NCBI RefSeq assembly: GCF_027947575.1 | Contig: NZ_CP116256.1 | Coordinates: forward strand, 2,356,001 to 2,420,000 | Direction of reading: 5' to 3' | Source: Streptomyces rubrogriseus | Lineage (GTDB): Bacteria; Actinomycetota; Actinomycetes; Streptomycetales; Streptomycetaceae | Length of the DNA: 64,000 bases | Shown here: piece by piece, positions 1-8,839 of the stretch | How the letters are laid out: the number at the start of each line of letters is the position of its first letter | How positions within the stretch are numbered: position 1 is the stretch's first letter | Position numbers and translations under genes: made by a program | Notes under the pieces: generated by a model | Told to the model about the DNA's origin: nothing | What the model saw: the letters and a program-made list of their open reading frames with translations, nothing else | Database searches by the model: none

Positions 1-845
1 TTGTCGGTGTCGTTGCCGGTGAGCGCCTCCGTGTACCCGGCCGCGCGGGCCCGGTGCAGGGAGGCGGTCTTGGCGAGCTTGGCCAGGCCCCGGCCGCGCC
101 GGGCACGGACCGTGCCGGTCATCGCGGTCGCGTACCGGAGACCGTCGGTGTGGGCGACGCTGAACGCGGCCGGGCGGCCGTCGACGACCACGACCGTGGT
201 CAGTTCGCGGTCGAGCAACGGGTGCCGCCAGGTCTCCGCGAGCCAGGCCTCATAGTCCGTGAACTCGACCTCGACATCGCTCGGTTCGTCCGCGACCGTC
301 GCCGCGTCCAGCTCGAACACGGGCCGGGGGTCGTCCGCGTAGTCGGCGGCCGTGCGCAGCTCGACGCCCGGGGGAGGGGACCCCAGGGGCGGGAGCGCGG
401 CGTTCGCCAGGTCCAGCCGGAGGAAGTGCGAGGCGCGCCGCCGCTCGTAGCCGTGCCGCCCGGCGAAGGCCAGGTGGGTGGGCCCGTCCAGCACCCAGGA
501 GTACAGCTTCCGGGCGCCCTCGCCCATCAGGTGCTCCTCGGCCGTACGCACCAGCAGGCCGCCGGCCCCGCGCCGGAACCGCTCGGGATGGACGTAGACG
601 TTCAGGTAGGCCTGACCGGGCTCCGGGCTGTCGTGCACCAGCCCGAGCTGGGCGGTGCCGATCACCTCCCCGTCCTCCTCCGCGACCAGGGACCGGCTCC
701 GGGCGTCCGGGTGGCTGTGGACGAGCCGGTGCACGACCGCCTCGGGCGTCCACAGGATGAACGGCAGGGCGAGGCGGCGGACCTGGGCGAAGGCCGCGAC
801 ATCGGCCGGGTCGTCGGAACGCAGGTCGCGTACGAGAACGGTCAT
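1..845 (-). CDS. GNAT-family N-acetyltransferase, tandem GNAT domains (C-terminus cut by window edge)
   Basis: The reverse strand reads without a stop from an ATG at 845 to the window edge (281 codons), beginning MTVLVRDLRSDDPADVAAF. The first half carries a GNAT core: a strand ending in EVIGTAQLGL, then an acetyl-CoA loop of the type VHPERFRRGAGGLLV near residues 90-105. A second GNAT-like repeat follows, with TGTVRARRGRGLAKLAK near residues 245-262. Tandem GNAT proteins of this size are common in Streptomyces and presumably transfer an acetyl group from acetyl-CoA to an amine; the substrate is unknown. It is transcribed divergently from the small GntR gene, with about 70 bp between starts. 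The extreme C-terminus is missing because the window begins inside the gene. Confidence 0.85.
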   Translation of the reverse strand, partial: MTVLVRDLRSDDPADVAAFAQVRRLALPFILWTPEAVVHRLVHSHPDARSRSLVAEEDGEVIGTAQLGLVHDSPEPGQAYLNVYVHPERFRRGAGGLLVRTAEEHLMGEGARKLYSWVLDGPTHLAFAGRHGYERRRASHFLRLDLANAALPPLGSPPPGVELRTAADYADDPRPVFELDAATVADEPSDVEVEFTDYEAWLAETWRHPLLDRELTTVVVVDGRPAAFSVAHTDGLRYATAMTGTVRARRGRGLAKLAKTASLHRARAAGYTEALTGNDTD

Positions 846-916
846 GAGGACGCACGCTACGGCGGCCGGGCGGTCGGATGCCTCTCATTTTCCCGGGGAT
901 ACGGGACAATCGCCGG

Positions 917-1282
917 GTGACCTTGAAGATCCATGTCGACGACGGCGCGCCGCCCTACGAGCAGGTGCGGGCGCAGATCTCCGAACAGGCGCGCTCGGGG
1001 GCGCTGCCGGTCGGGTACCGGCTGCCCACGGTGCGCGGACTGGCCGAATCCCTCGGGCTCGCCGCGAACACGGTCGCCAAGGCGTACCGGGCGCTGGAGG
1101 CGGACGGGGTGATCGAGACCCGGGGGCGCAACGGAACGTTCGTCGCCGCCGCGGGCTCCGCGGCGGAGCGGGAGGTGGCCGCCGCGGCCCAGGGCTATGC
1201 CGAGCGGGCTCGGCGGCTCGGGGTCACCGAGGGGGACGCGATCGACGCCGTGCGGGATGCCCTGCGGGCGGCTTATGGGTGA
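917..1282 (+). CDS. Small GntR-family regulator (YtrA-like, winged helix only)
   Basis: The protein has 121 residues starting from GTG (VTLKIHVDDGAPPYEQV). I chose this GTG over an upstream ATG at 878 because homologues begin right before the conserved first helix. Residues about 10-75 form the GntR winged helix (PPYEQVRAQISEQARSG, LPTVRGLAESLGLAANTVAKAYRALEADGVIETRGRNGTFV). Only about 45 helical residues follow, so the large effector domain of FadR/HutC types is absent. This matches the short YtrA-like branch, which often controls neighbouring transporters by binding DNA as a dimer. It is divergent from the GNAT gene, the most likely target along with its own promoter. Ligand unknown. Confidence 0.88.
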   Translation: MTLKIHVDDGAPPYEQVRAQISEQARSGALPVGYRLPTVRGLAESLGLAANTVAKAYRALEADGVIETRGRNGTFVAAAGSAAEREVAAAAQGYAERARRLGVTEGDAIDAVRDALRAAYG

Positions 1283-1296
1283 GCGCCGTCCCGGCG

Positions 1297-1377
1297 GGGG
1301 TCCGTTCTCGTCCGCGGGTGCGTCGTGGCTGGTCGCGCCCACGCGGCGGAGCCGCAAATGTCTCAGCCCCGCGCCTC
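1297..1377. repeat. Streptomyces-type intergenic repeat with hairpin
   Basis: Between the GntR gene and the end of the DUF72 gene lies a stretch containing GTCGTGGCTGGTCGCGC, then a short hairpin (GCGGC-GGA-GCCGC), then CAGCCCCGCGCC. I recall this block as a widely dispersed intergenic repeat at 3' ends of Streptomyces genes, so its identity rests on memory rather than on other copies in this window. It slightly overlaps the last codons of the DUF72 gene. It may serve as a transcription end or RNA stabiliser for the two genes that converge here. Confidence 0.45.
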
Positions 1378-2130
1378 TGTCGGCGTTCTGGTGACCGTCG
1401 CCTTCGATGTGCGGGTCAGTGCGGCGAACAGCTTGGCGTCGGTCACCGCTGCTGCGCCGGGGTCGTTGTTGAAGTACGCGTAGACATCGCTCGTGTTCGG
1501 CCAGGTCGTCGTGATGCGGTCGATCCAGGTGGCCAGGGAGCGGCGGCCGTAGTGCGGCCAGGCCGTGGCCCGGCCCTCGTGGAAGCGGACGTAGCCCCAG
1601 TCGGTGGTGCGCCACAGGGGCGTGACGGGTCGGGCTCGGACGTCCGCCCAGCACAGGGCCGCCTGCCGGGACACGAGGACCTCGCGGACCTCGGGTGTCC
1701 ACCAGGACTCGTGCCGGGGTTCCACCGCGACCCGGGTCCCCGGCGGGAAGCAGGCCAGGCAGGTGTCCAGGAGGTCCGGGTCGGCGCGCAGGGTCGGGGG
1801 CAGTTGGAGCAGGACCGGGCCGAGGCGGTCGCCCAGACCGGCCGCGTGGGTCATCAGGCGGTCGACCGGTTCGGCCGGGTCGCGCAGGCGTTTGACGTGC
1901 GTCAGGTAGCGGCTGGCCTTGACCGCGACCGTGAAGTCCGGTGGGACGCGGTCCCGCCAGGCGGCGAAGGTCTCCCGGGCGGGCAGGCGGTAGAAGGCGT
2001 TGTTGATCTCGACCGTCGCGAAGGCGGCCGCGTAGTGCTCCAGCCAGAGCCGGACCGGCAGACCGGGCGGGTAGAAGCTCTCCCGCCAGTCCCGGTACTG
2101 CCAGCCCGACGTGCCGACGAACAGGGTCAT
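1363..2130 (-). CDS. DUF72 (YecE-like) family protein
   Basis: The 255-residue protein begins MTLFVGTSGWQYRDW, the hallmark N-terminus of the DUF72/YecE family, which folds as a TIM barrel of unknown activity. Further family signatures are FATVEINNAFYRLPARETFAAWRDRVPPDFTVAVKASRYLTH cut over residues 38-80, GPVLLQLPP near 110 and VEPRHESWW near 137. Length is normal for the family. It starts 34 bp after the end of the AAA ATPase gene on the same strand and is probably co-transcribed with it. No signal peptide or membrane segment is visible, so a cytoplasmic location is expected. The family assignment is firm; no function is assigned. Confidence 0.9.
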   Translation of the reverse strand: MTLFVGTSGWQYRDWRESFYPPGLPVRLWLEHYAAAFATVEINNAFYRLPARETFAAWRDRVPPDFTVAVKASRYLTHVKRLRDPAEPVDRLMTHAAGLGDRLGPVLLQLPPTLRADPDLLDTCLACFPPGTRVAVEPRHESWWTPEVREVLVSRQAALCWADVRARPVTPLWRTTDWGYVRFHEGRATAWPHYGRRSLATWIDRITTTWPNTSDVYAYFNNDPGAAAVTDAKLFAALTRTSKATVTRTPTEARG

Positions 2131-2164
2131 ACCCCCATCAAAGCACCGCCCTGCGGCGTCCGGG

Positions 2165-3259
2165 CTACAGGTACAGCCCGGCCTCCGCGCCCGCCCGCGG
2201 CTCCGGCAGCGCGGTCGGTGAGATGCCCCGGCGCAGCGCGTACAGCTCCGCCAGGGTGGCGCCCTCGCGGCCGACCCCTTCTTCCGTGCCGAGCCAGTCC
2301 ACCGCCTCCCGCCGGGTCAGCGGGCCGACCTCGATGCGGGCCAGGCAGCGGCCGGGGCGGACGACGGCGGGGTGCAGCCGCTCCAGGTCCTCGTTGGTGG
2401 TGACGCCGACCAGGACGTTGCGGCCCTGGCCGAGGAGTCCGTCGGTGAGGTTCAGCAGGCGGGAGAGCGCCTGGCCCGCCGTGTGCTTGGCCTCGCCGCG
2501 GATCAGTTCGTCGCAGTCCTCCAGCAGCAGCAGCCGCCAGCGGCCCTTGCCCGCCGCGTCCTCCTCGCCGATGGCGATGTCCATCAGATAGCCGACGTCG
2601 GAGAAGAGCCGCTCCGGGTCGAGGACGCAGTCCACCTGGCACCAGTCCCGCCAGGAGCGGGCCAGCGTGCGCAGCGCGGAGGTCTTGCCGGTGCCCGGCG
2701 GCCCGTGCAGGAGCAGCAGCCGGCCCGCGATGTCCTCGGGCGTCGTCTTCATCAGGCCGTCCATCGCGTCGGCCACCGGCGCCGTGTAGTTGGCCCGGAC
2801 CTCGTCCCAGGTGCCCGCGGCGATCTGGCGGGTGGTGCGGTGCGGGCCGCGGCGCGGGGAGACGTACCAGAAGCCCATCGTCACGTTCTCCGGCTGCGGT
2901 TCGGGCTCGTCCGCCGCTCCGTCCGTCGCCTCGCCGAGCACCTTCTCGGCGAGGTCGGCGCTGGTCGCCGTCACCGTGACGTCGGCGCCCCGGTTCCAGC
3001 GCGAGATCAGCAGCGTCCAGCCGTCGCCCTCCGCCAGCGTCGCGCTGCGGTCGTCGTCGCGGGCGATCCGCAGCACGCGCGCGCCGGGCGGCAGCAGCGT
3101 GGCGCCGGACCGTACGCGGTCGATGTTGGCCGCGTGCGAGTACGGCTGCTCACCCGTGGCGAAACGGCCGAGGAACAGCGCGTCGACGACGTCGGACGGG
3201 GAGTCGCTGTCGTCCACGTTGAGCCGGATCGGCAGGACTTCGTGCGGGTTCACGGACAT
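2165..3259 (-). CDS. AAA-family ATPase with N-terminal DUF5925 region
   Basis: The 364-residue protein from ATG 3259 (MSVNPHEVLPIRLNVDDSD) has an N-terminal region of about 150 residues resembling DUF5925, followed by an AAA ATPase module. The Walker A motif is GPPGTGKTS near residue 190, the Walker B is RLLLLEDCDE near 243, a sensor-1-like segment is VLVGVTTNED near 290, and arginines that could act as fingers lie in PAVVRPGRC. An in-frame upstream ATG at 3391 would add 44 poorly coding residues and was rejected. It lies upstream of the DUF72 gene on the same strand. It probably remodels a protein partner using ATP; the partner is unknown. Confidence 0.88.
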   Translation of the reverse strand: MSVNPHEVLPIRLNVDDSDSPSDVVDALFLGRFATGEQPYSHAANIDRVRSGATLLPPGARVLRIARDDDRSATLAEGDGWTLLISRWNRGADVTVTATSADLAEKVLGEATDGAADEPEPQPENVTMGFWYVSPRRGPHRTTRQIAAGTWDEVRANYTAPVADAMDGLMKTTPEDIAGRLLLLHGPPGTGKTSALRTLARSWRDWCQVDCVLDPERLFSDVGYLMDIAIGEEDAAGKGRWRLLLLEDCDELIRGEAKHTAGQALSRLLNLTDGLLGQGRNVLVGVTTNEDLERLHPAVVRPGRCLARIEVGPLTRREAVDWLGTEEGVGREGATLAELYALRRGISPTALPEPRAGAEAGLYL

Positions 3260-3443
3260 GCCGCCATGATCGGGCACCCGGCCGCCGCGTGCACCCGCTT
3301 TCCCGGGCGCGCACGCAGGGGCGTTCCCGCCGGCTTCCGTCCGAACTTGAACGAGTGTCAGCCATTTTTTGGCATGGACACTTCCAGTCAACGCGCGTAG
3401 CTGCTACCACGGTTGTGGCAGCAATCCTGCTAAGGGAGGTTCC

Positions 3444-4250
3444 ATGAGACGTTTCCGACTTGTCGGGTTCCTAAGTTCACTCCTCCTCGCCGCCGGCGCC
3501 GCCCTCACCGGGGCCGCGACCGCCCAGGCGGCCCAACACGCCGCAGCCGACGGCTATGTGGCCCTCGGCGACTCCTACTCCTCCGGGGTCGGATCGGGCA
3601 GCTACATCAGCTCCAGCGGCGACTGCAAGCGCAGTACGAAGTCCCATCCGTACCTGTGGGCGGCCGCCCACTCGCCCTCCACGTTCGACTTCACCGCCTG
3701 TTCCGGGGCCCGTACGGGTGATGTTCTCTCCGGACAACTCGGCCCGCTCGGCTCCGGCACCGGTCTCGTCTCGATCAGCATCGGCGGCAACGACGCCGGG
3801 TTCGGCGACACCATGACGACCTGTGTGCTCCAGTCCGACAGCTCCTGCCTGTCGCGGATCGCCACCGCGGAGGCGTACGTCGACTCGACGCTGCCCGGCA
3901 AGCTCGACGGCGTCTACTCGGCGATCAGCGACAAGGCGCCGAACGCCCACGTCGTCGTCATCGGCTACCCGCGCTTCTACAAGCTCGGCACCACCTGCAT
4001 CGGCCTGTCCGAGACCAAGCGGACGGCGATCAACAAGGCCTCCGACCACCTCAACACCGTCATCGCCCAGCGCGCCGCCGCCCACGGCTTCACCTTCGGC
4101 GACGTACGCACCACCTTCACCGGCCACGAGCTGTGCTCCGGCAGCCCCTGGCTGCACAGCGTCAACTGGCTGAACATCGGCGAGTCGTACCACCCCACCG
4201 CGGCCGGCCAGTCCGGTGGCTACCTGCCGGTCCTCAACGGCGCCGCCTGA
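3444..4250 (+). CDS. Secreted SGNH-fold lipase/esterase
   Basis: The 268-residue precursor starts at ATG 3444 behind a strong AAGGGAGG ribosome site. Residues 1-30 form a Sec signal peptide (MRRFRLVGF, hydrophobic core, ATAQAA). The mature enzyme shows SGNH block I GDSYSSG with the nucleophile at Ser44, block III GGNDAGFG and block V SYHPTAAGQ with the catalytic His. Cysteine pairs (SGDCKRS/FTACSG, TTCVLQSDSSCL, TTCIGLS/HELCSG) fit the disulfides of Streptomyces rimosus-type lipases. An orthologue in S. coelicolor, SCO1725 if memory serves, was described as an esterase with true lipase activity. It acts outside the cell. Its stop codon is 2 bp from the stop of the convergent kinase gene. Confidence 0.93.
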   Translation: MRRFRLVGFLSSLLLAAGAALTGAATAQAAQHAAADGYVALGDSYSSGVGSGSYISSSGDCKRSTKSHPYLWAAAHSPSTFDFTACSGARTGDVLSGQLGPLGSGTGLVSISIGGNDAGFGDTMTTCVLQSDSSCLSRIATAEAYVDSTLPGKLDGVYSAISDKAPNAHVVVIGYPRFYKLGTTCIGLSETKRTAINKASDHLNTVIAQRAAAHGFTFGDVRTTFTGHELCSGSPWLHSVNWLNIGESYHPTAAGQSGGYLPVLNGAA

Positions 4251-4252
4251 CC

Positions 4253-5910
4253 TCAGGCGGAAGGGGAGGAAGAAGGAGCGGAGGGAGACGAGGAGTGGGA
4301 GGCCCCGCCCGACGGGGTCCCCGTCCCCGTCCCCGTCCCCGTCTCCGTCCCGGTCCCGCAAGTCACCGAGAACGCCACCGCGTTGGACGTGGCCCGCACC
4401 GGACTGCGCACCTCCACGCGTACGGCACCCTCGAACGCGCCGGTGTCGTCGTGCGTCGTCACCACCACGCGGTCCTGTCGCGAGCGCTCGCCGCCCGACG
4501 GGAAGGACAGCGTCCGCCACCCCGGGTCGGAGACCGACCCGTCCGCGGTCACCCACCGGTAGCCGACCTCCGCGGGCAGCCGCCCGACCGTGAACGTCGC
4601 CGTGAACGCCGGTGCCCGGTCGTGCGGCGGCGGACAGGCCCCCGAGTAGTGGGTGCGCGAGCCCACCACAAACACCTCCACCGACTGCGGTGCGGGGCTG
4701 CTCTCCCCGCCGTCGCTCCCGGAGGACACCGAGGGACTCGGCTCCCCGGCGCCGTCGCTCGTCGCCGCGGACGTGACCCCCGGGTGCGTGCCTCCGCCCG
4801 AACCCTCCGTCCCGCCACCGCCGTCCGAGCGGTCCAGCAGCGAGTACGTCAGTCCGGCCAGTGCCAGGACCAGCACGGCCAGCCCCACCAGCAGCACGGC
4901 ACGCGCCCGCCGGTCCCGGCCCCTCGGCGCGCCGGGCGCACCCGCCGCGGACGTGTCCCCGGCCGCCGGTACGGGCATCGGCGGCGTCGGCGCGGTGGGC
5001 GGCCCCGGGTGGGCGGCCACGACCGTCGGGGCGAACGCGCCGGACGGCGGCGCGCCGGTGCGCGACCCCGGCCGGACGGTGCCCCGCCGGCGCCCACGAG
5101 GCGCAACTCGCGCTCGGCCTCCTCCGCCGGGAGCCGCCCGGCCGGATCCTTGCGCAGCAGGCCCTCCAGCACCGGCCCGAGCGCACCCGCGCGGTGCGGC
5201 GGCGGCATCTCCTCGTCGACGATCGCCCGCAGGGTGCTCAGCGGGGTGTCCTGACGGAACGGCGAGGCCCCCTCCACCGCCGCGTACAGCAGCACGCCCA
5301 GCGACCACAGGTCGGACGCGGGACCGGGCGTGCGGCCGAGCGCCCGCTCCGGGGCGAGGAACTCGGGCGAGCCGACGACCTCGCCGGTCATGGTCAGCGC
5401 CTCGCTGCCCTCCACCCTGGCGATCCCGAAGTCGGTCAGCACCACCCGGCCGTCGTTCGCCAGCAGCACGTTGGCCGGCTTCACGTCCCGGTGCAGCACC
5501 CCGGCGGCGTGCGCGGCCCGCAGCGCGGCCAGCACCTCGGCGCCGATCAGCGCGGCCCGGCGGGGCTCCAACGGGCCCTCGGCGTCCAGCAGGTCGGCCA
5601 GGGACAGCCCGCGGACCAGCTCCATCACGATCCAGGGCCGGCCTCCGTCGGTGGCCACGTCGTACACCGTGACCACGTTGGGGTGGGAGATCCGGGCGGC
5701 GGCCCACGCCTCGCGCTCCAGCCGGGCGTACATCCGCCCGACATCGGTCTGCGACAGCCCGGCGGGGGCGCGCACCTCCTTGACGGCGACCTCGCGGCGC
5801 AACACCTCGTCGCGGGCGCGCCACACGGTGCCCATGCCGCCCTCGCCGAGCGGCGACAGGAGCCGGTAGCGACCGGCGATCACACGCTCGCCGTCGGGTT
5901 CTCCGGACAC
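4253..5910 (-). CDS. Transmembrane Ser/Thr protein kinase (PknB type), frameshifted near 5085
   Basis: From ATG 5910 (MSGEPDGERVIAGRYRLL) the reading frame gives a full eukaryotic-type kinase domain: glycine loop LGEGGMGTVW, invariant lysine in VAVKEV, catalytic loop HRDVKPANVLL, DFG in LTDFGIARV and APE-like LAPERALG. After about residue 275 the frame must change near the CCCC run at 5082-5085 (plus strand) to continue into GTVRPG, a proline-rich linker, one membrane helix (AVLLVGLAVLVLALAGLTY) and an extracytoplasmic domain ending at 4255. One missing base restores about 552 residues, the usual architecture. The C-terminal tail holds Thr-Gly repeats from a CCCCGT microsatellite (4318-4356). 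As written, the membrane and sensor parts are out of frame with the kinase; I suspect a sequence error. Confidence 0.85.
4318..4356. repeat. 6-bp microsatellite (CCCCGT) inside the kinase 3' end
   Basis: About five direct copies of CCCCGT, the last degenerate, lie near the 3' end of the kinase gene and encode a Thr-Gly run just after the last cysteine of the extracytoplasmic domain. A six-base unit keeps frame when copy number changes, so length variation between strains is likely. Confidence 0.75.
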
Positions 5911-6045
5911 GGGCGCCCCCTATGACGTCACGCGCGGACCCTTCACAAAGTAGACCAACCCGGTGCGGATGCGACCCCCTCGGCGCCGATCCCGCCCCGG
6001 CCACTGGCGTTTTCGGGCCGCGCATCCGTAACCCCTGCGGAGGGC

Positions 6046-6666
6046 GTGCACCGCGCGCCCGGCGGTGACGTCGACGGGCCGGAGCCGGTCCGCGGAGAGG
6101 GGGACGGGGTGGCGGGCGACCGGATGGCGGCGGACGAGCTGCTGGTGCTGGTGGCGGACGGCGACCAGAAGGCCTTCGAGGAGCTGTACGAGTTGGTGTC
6201 GGGGCCGGTGTTCGGACTTGTCCGGCGCGTGGTGCGCGACCCGGCCCAGTCCGAGGAGGTGGCACAGGAGGTGCTGCTCGAACTGTGGCGGTCCGCGGCG
6301 CGCTTCGACCCCCGCCGGGGCAGTGCCCTGTCGTGGATCCTCACCGTCGCCCACCGCCGTGCCGTCGACCGGGTGCGCAGCGCCCGCGCGGCCGGCGAAC
6401 GCGACCGGCGCGAGGCCCACCGCTCCCACCACCCCGCCTTCGACCAGGTGTCGGAGGAGGTCGAGGCGGGACTCGAACGCGAGTGGGTGCGGCGCTGCCT
6501 GGACCGCCTGACCGCGTTGCAGCGCCAGTCGGTCACCCTCGCCTACTACGACGGCTACACCTACCGGGAGGTGGCCGAGCGCCTCTCCCTGCCGCTGGGC
6601 ACGGTGAAGACCCGGATGCGCGACGGACTGGGCCGTCTGCGCGAGTGCCTGGGCGGCGTCGCATGA
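6046..6666 (+). CDS. ECF RNA polymerase sigma factor (SigK-like)
   Basis: The 206-residue reading from GTG 6046 contains sigma region 2 (AFEELYELVSGPVFGLVRRVVRDPAQSEEVAQEVLLELW over residues 45-85, then SWILTVAHRRAVDRVRS) and sigma region 4 with helix-turn-helix (YREVAERLSLPLGTVKTRMRDGLGRLRE near 175-202). Region 3 is absent, as in ECF factors. An alternative start is ATG 6124 (MAADELLVLVADGD), closer to the conserved core. The stop overlaps the start of the zinc-type anti-sigma gene (ATGA), a typical sigma/anti-sigma operon. The divergent kinase starts 135 bp away. The pair resembles SigK/RskA systems, so the sigma factor should be held at the membrane until the anti-sigma factor is removed. 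Confidence 0.93.
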   Translation: MHRAPGGDVDGPEPVRGEGDGVAGDRMAADELLVLVADGDQKAFEELYELVSGPVFGLVRRVVRDPAQSEEVAQEVLLELWRSAARFDPRRGSALSWILTVAHRRAVDRVRSARAAGERDRREAHRSHHPAFDQVSEEVEAGLEREWVRRCLDRLTALQRQSVTLAYYDGYTYREVAERLSLPLGTVKTRMRDGLGRLRECLGGVA

Positions 6667-7414
6667 GCCTCTTCGGCCACTCGCTCGCCGCCCCCTACGC
6701 CCTGGACGCCCTGGAGGGCGCCGAACGGGTCCGCTTCGAACGGCACCTGAAGGGCTGCGCCCGCTGTGCCGCCGAGGTGCGGGCGCTGTCCGAGGACGCC
6801 GTCCGGCTGGCCCGGTCCACGGCCGCCCCCGCGCCGCCCGCCCTGCGCGAGCGGGTCCTGGCCGCCGTACGCACCATCGCGCAGGAGCCCGCTCCCGCGC
6901 GCGGACCCGTCCCGCGGCGGTCGGTCGGGCACGTCCGGCCGCGCCCCTGCTCGTGCCGTTCGCCACGGTGACGGCCGCCGCGGCGCTCGTGGTCGCCTCG
7001 CTCTTCGCGGTGCGGGCCGACCGGACCCGGGACGAGCTGGACACCGCACGGGACCGGGCACGTGAGATCGCCCACGTTCTCGCCGCTCCGGACGCCCGGG
7101 CGGCGCGCGGTGCGGACGCCCGCGGCCGCGGTGTCGCGGTGGTCGCCTCCGCGTCCAGGGGGCGCGCGGTGGTGACCCTGAGCGGGTACGGCGAGCCGCC
7201 GGGCGACCGCGTGCGCCAACTGTGGGTCATGCGCCCCGGCGCCGAGCCGCGCTCCCTCGGGCTCCTCGACGGCGACACGCCCCTGATCGCCGTCGGCCTG
7301 AGCCGCTCCGCGACGTCACTCGCGGTGACGGTGGAACCCGGCGGCGGCTCGGACCGGCCGACGACCGAGCCGTTCGTCCAACTCGCCCTGGAATCTGTTG
7401 GATTCGGAGAGTAA
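6663..7414 (+). CDS. Membrane anti-sigma factor (RskA/zinc type), frameshifted near 6944
   Basis: The gene starts at ATG 6663, overlapping the sigma stop. The N-terminal reading (MSLFGHSLAAPYALDALEGAE) carries the zinc anti-sigma motif H-x3-C-x2-C in RHLKGCARC near residue 30. It stops at 6971 in the reading given. The expected continuation, PLLVPFATVTAAAALVVASLF (one membrane helix) and an RskA domain ending VQLALESVGFGE at 7414, lies in the next frame. Adding one base in the CCCC run at 6944-6947 joins them to give about 250 residues, the normal length for RskA proteins. The helix anchors the protein; the cytoplasmic N-terminus would bind the co-encoded sigma factor. As written the gene is broken, probably by a sequence error. 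Confidence 0.87.
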
Positions 7415-7529
7415 TCGTCAACCCCCTTACGGGGAAGGTGAATCCTGTGACCGCGATACACGCATGCCGTACCGGGGCGATAGGGTTACCCTGCCCGGGC
7501 CGGGTGGACTCGTACGGGTGGGGAGTGAC

Positions 7530-7799
7530 ATGGAACAGATAACAGTGCGCAGCAGGGCAAGGGTCCCTGCGATCACCTGCGGAAGCAGCGCGACCAGCTC
7601 GCGCCTCGACCGTCATCTCGCGGTACTCGGAGGGCCCGCCCTGCCGCCGCGGGAGACCGTGGAGGCGACGTCGCTGATGCGTGAGCTGACCGCGCGTGAG
7701 CCTGCACACAAGCGCAGCAACCGGGGCGCCAGGGTGCGCCGGGTCTCGCTGTTCGCGCCACTGCGTCGACTGCGCCGCTCGCTGTTCGGCGGCAACTGA
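7530..7799 (+). CDS. Small basic hypothetical protein (89 aa)
   Basis: An ATG at 7530 follows GGGGAGTGAC, a good ribosome site, and encodes 89 residues (MEQITVRSRARVPAITC). The central part (LDRHLAVLGGPALPPRETVEATSLMRELTARE) looks helical. The last 25 residues are strongly basic (HKRSNRGARVRRVSLFAPLRRLRRSLFGGN), suggesting nucleic-acid or membrane contact. No known domain is recognised. An upstream in-frame ATG at 7398 overlaps the anti-sigma gene and was rejected. The 115 bp before it hold a small CCCC-TTA-CGGGG hairpin and a TAGGGT that could be a -10 box, so it may have its own promoter. Function unknown. Confidence 0.7.
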   Translation: MEQITVRSRARVPAITCGSSATSSRLDRHLAVLGGPALPPRETVEATSLMRELTAREPAHKRSNRGARVRRVSLFAPLRRLRRSLFGGN

Positions 7800-8023
7800 G
7801 GCCCGCGCTCCGGCGGTCACACCTCCCGGCGCGGCGCCGCGGCACTCGTCCGTCATCCCCACGGCACGCAGCGGCGCCCCGGTGTGCTCCCCGAGCGCGG
7901 GCTTTTCCCGGTACACCCGGCCTCGTACGTCCGTCCCGCACGCGTTCGCACGTTCTGGTCCCGCACGGCACCTTCCCGTCCCCGCCGCCTCCCCACCGGC
8001 GGTGACGCGGTACCCCGGCCCGT
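7800..8023. other. Intergenic region, no clear signal
   Basis: This 224-bp stretch separates the small basic protein from the convergent end of the ABC permease gene. I see no coding frame, strong hairpin or promoter in it beyond ordinary GC-rich spacer. Confidence 0.5.
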
Positions 8024-8839
8024 TCAGCGGTCCCCGTGCGCGTACCGGCGTACCGCGAGCGGGACGAACACCGCCAGCAGGACCGCGCACCAGGCCAGCG
8101 ACCCGGCGACGGGATGCGTCACCGGCCAGGCGGCCCCGTCCGGCACGGGCGCGTTGCCGAAGAGGTCCCGCAGTGCCGTGGCGACCGCGCTGATGGGGTT
8201 CCACTCCGCGAGCGTGCGCAGCCAGCCCGGCAGTCCGTCGGTCGGGATGTACGCGTTGGACAGCAGCGGAAGGATGAAGGTGGCGCCGCCGAGTTGACCG
8301 GCGGCCTCCTCGTTGCGGGTGAGCAGGCCCAGGAAGATCCCGATCCAGGTCGTCGCGAACCGGAACAGCAGCAACAGCCCGAGCGCGCCCACCGCGCCGA
8401 GCGCGCCGCCCTCCACCCGCCAGCCCACCGCGAGCCCGACGAGCAGCAGCGGCACCGTCCCGGCGGCCGTGACGAGCACGTCGGCGACCGACTGCCCGAG
8501 CGGCACGGCGGCCCGGCTCACCGGCAGCGTCCGCAGGCGGTCCGTCACGCCCCGGTGGGTGTCCTGGGCCGCCTGGAACATGCCCGTCATGATGCCGTTC
8601 GCGGCGGTGGCGACCAGCAACCCCGGTACCAGGAAGGCCCGGTACTCCTCGCCCGGCATCGCCAGCGCGCTGCCGAAGACGTAGCCGAAGAACAGCAGCA
8701 TCGTGATCGGCATGGTCTGGGTGAGGATCAGCAGCCCCGGGTTGTTGCGGGCCCGCCGCAACTGGCGGCCCAGCATGGCCGCCCCGTCGTACGCCAGACC
8801 GTACGCCGAGCCGTGCGGACCCGTCGTCACCGCGCTCAT
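8024..8839 (-). CDS. ABC-2 type multidrug transporter permease (DrrB-like)
   Basis: The 271-residue protein has six predicted membrane segments typical of ABC-2 permeases: LLILTQTMPITMLLFFGYVFG, FLVPGLLVATAANGIM, VADVLVTAAGTVPLLLVGLAVGW, ALGAVGALGLLLLF, GGATFILPLLSNAYIP and LAWCAVLLAVFVPLAV. The pre-TM6 signature LSNAYIPTDGLPGWLRTLAEWNPIS is characteristic of the daunorubicin-resistance (DrrB) branch. Its start overlaps the stop of the ATPase gene by 4 bp, so the two are translationally coupled and form one exporter in the cytoplasmic membrane. The likely role is efflux of a hydrophobic drug under control of the divergent TetR; the substrate cannot be read from sequence. Confidence 0.93.
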   Translation of the reverse strand: MSAVTTGPHGSAYGLAYDGAAMLGRQLRRARNNPGLLILTQTMPITMLLFFGYVFGSALAMPGEEYRAFLVPGLLVATAANGIMTGMFQAAQDTHRGVTDRLRTLPVSRAAVPLGQSVADVLVTAAGTVPLLLVGLAVGWRVEGGALGAVGALGLLLLFRFATTWIGIFLGLLTRNEEAAGQLGGATFILPLLSNAYIPTDGLPGWLRTLAEWNPISAVATALRDLFGNAPVPDGAAWPVTHPVAGSLAWCAVLLAVFVPLAVRRYAHGDR

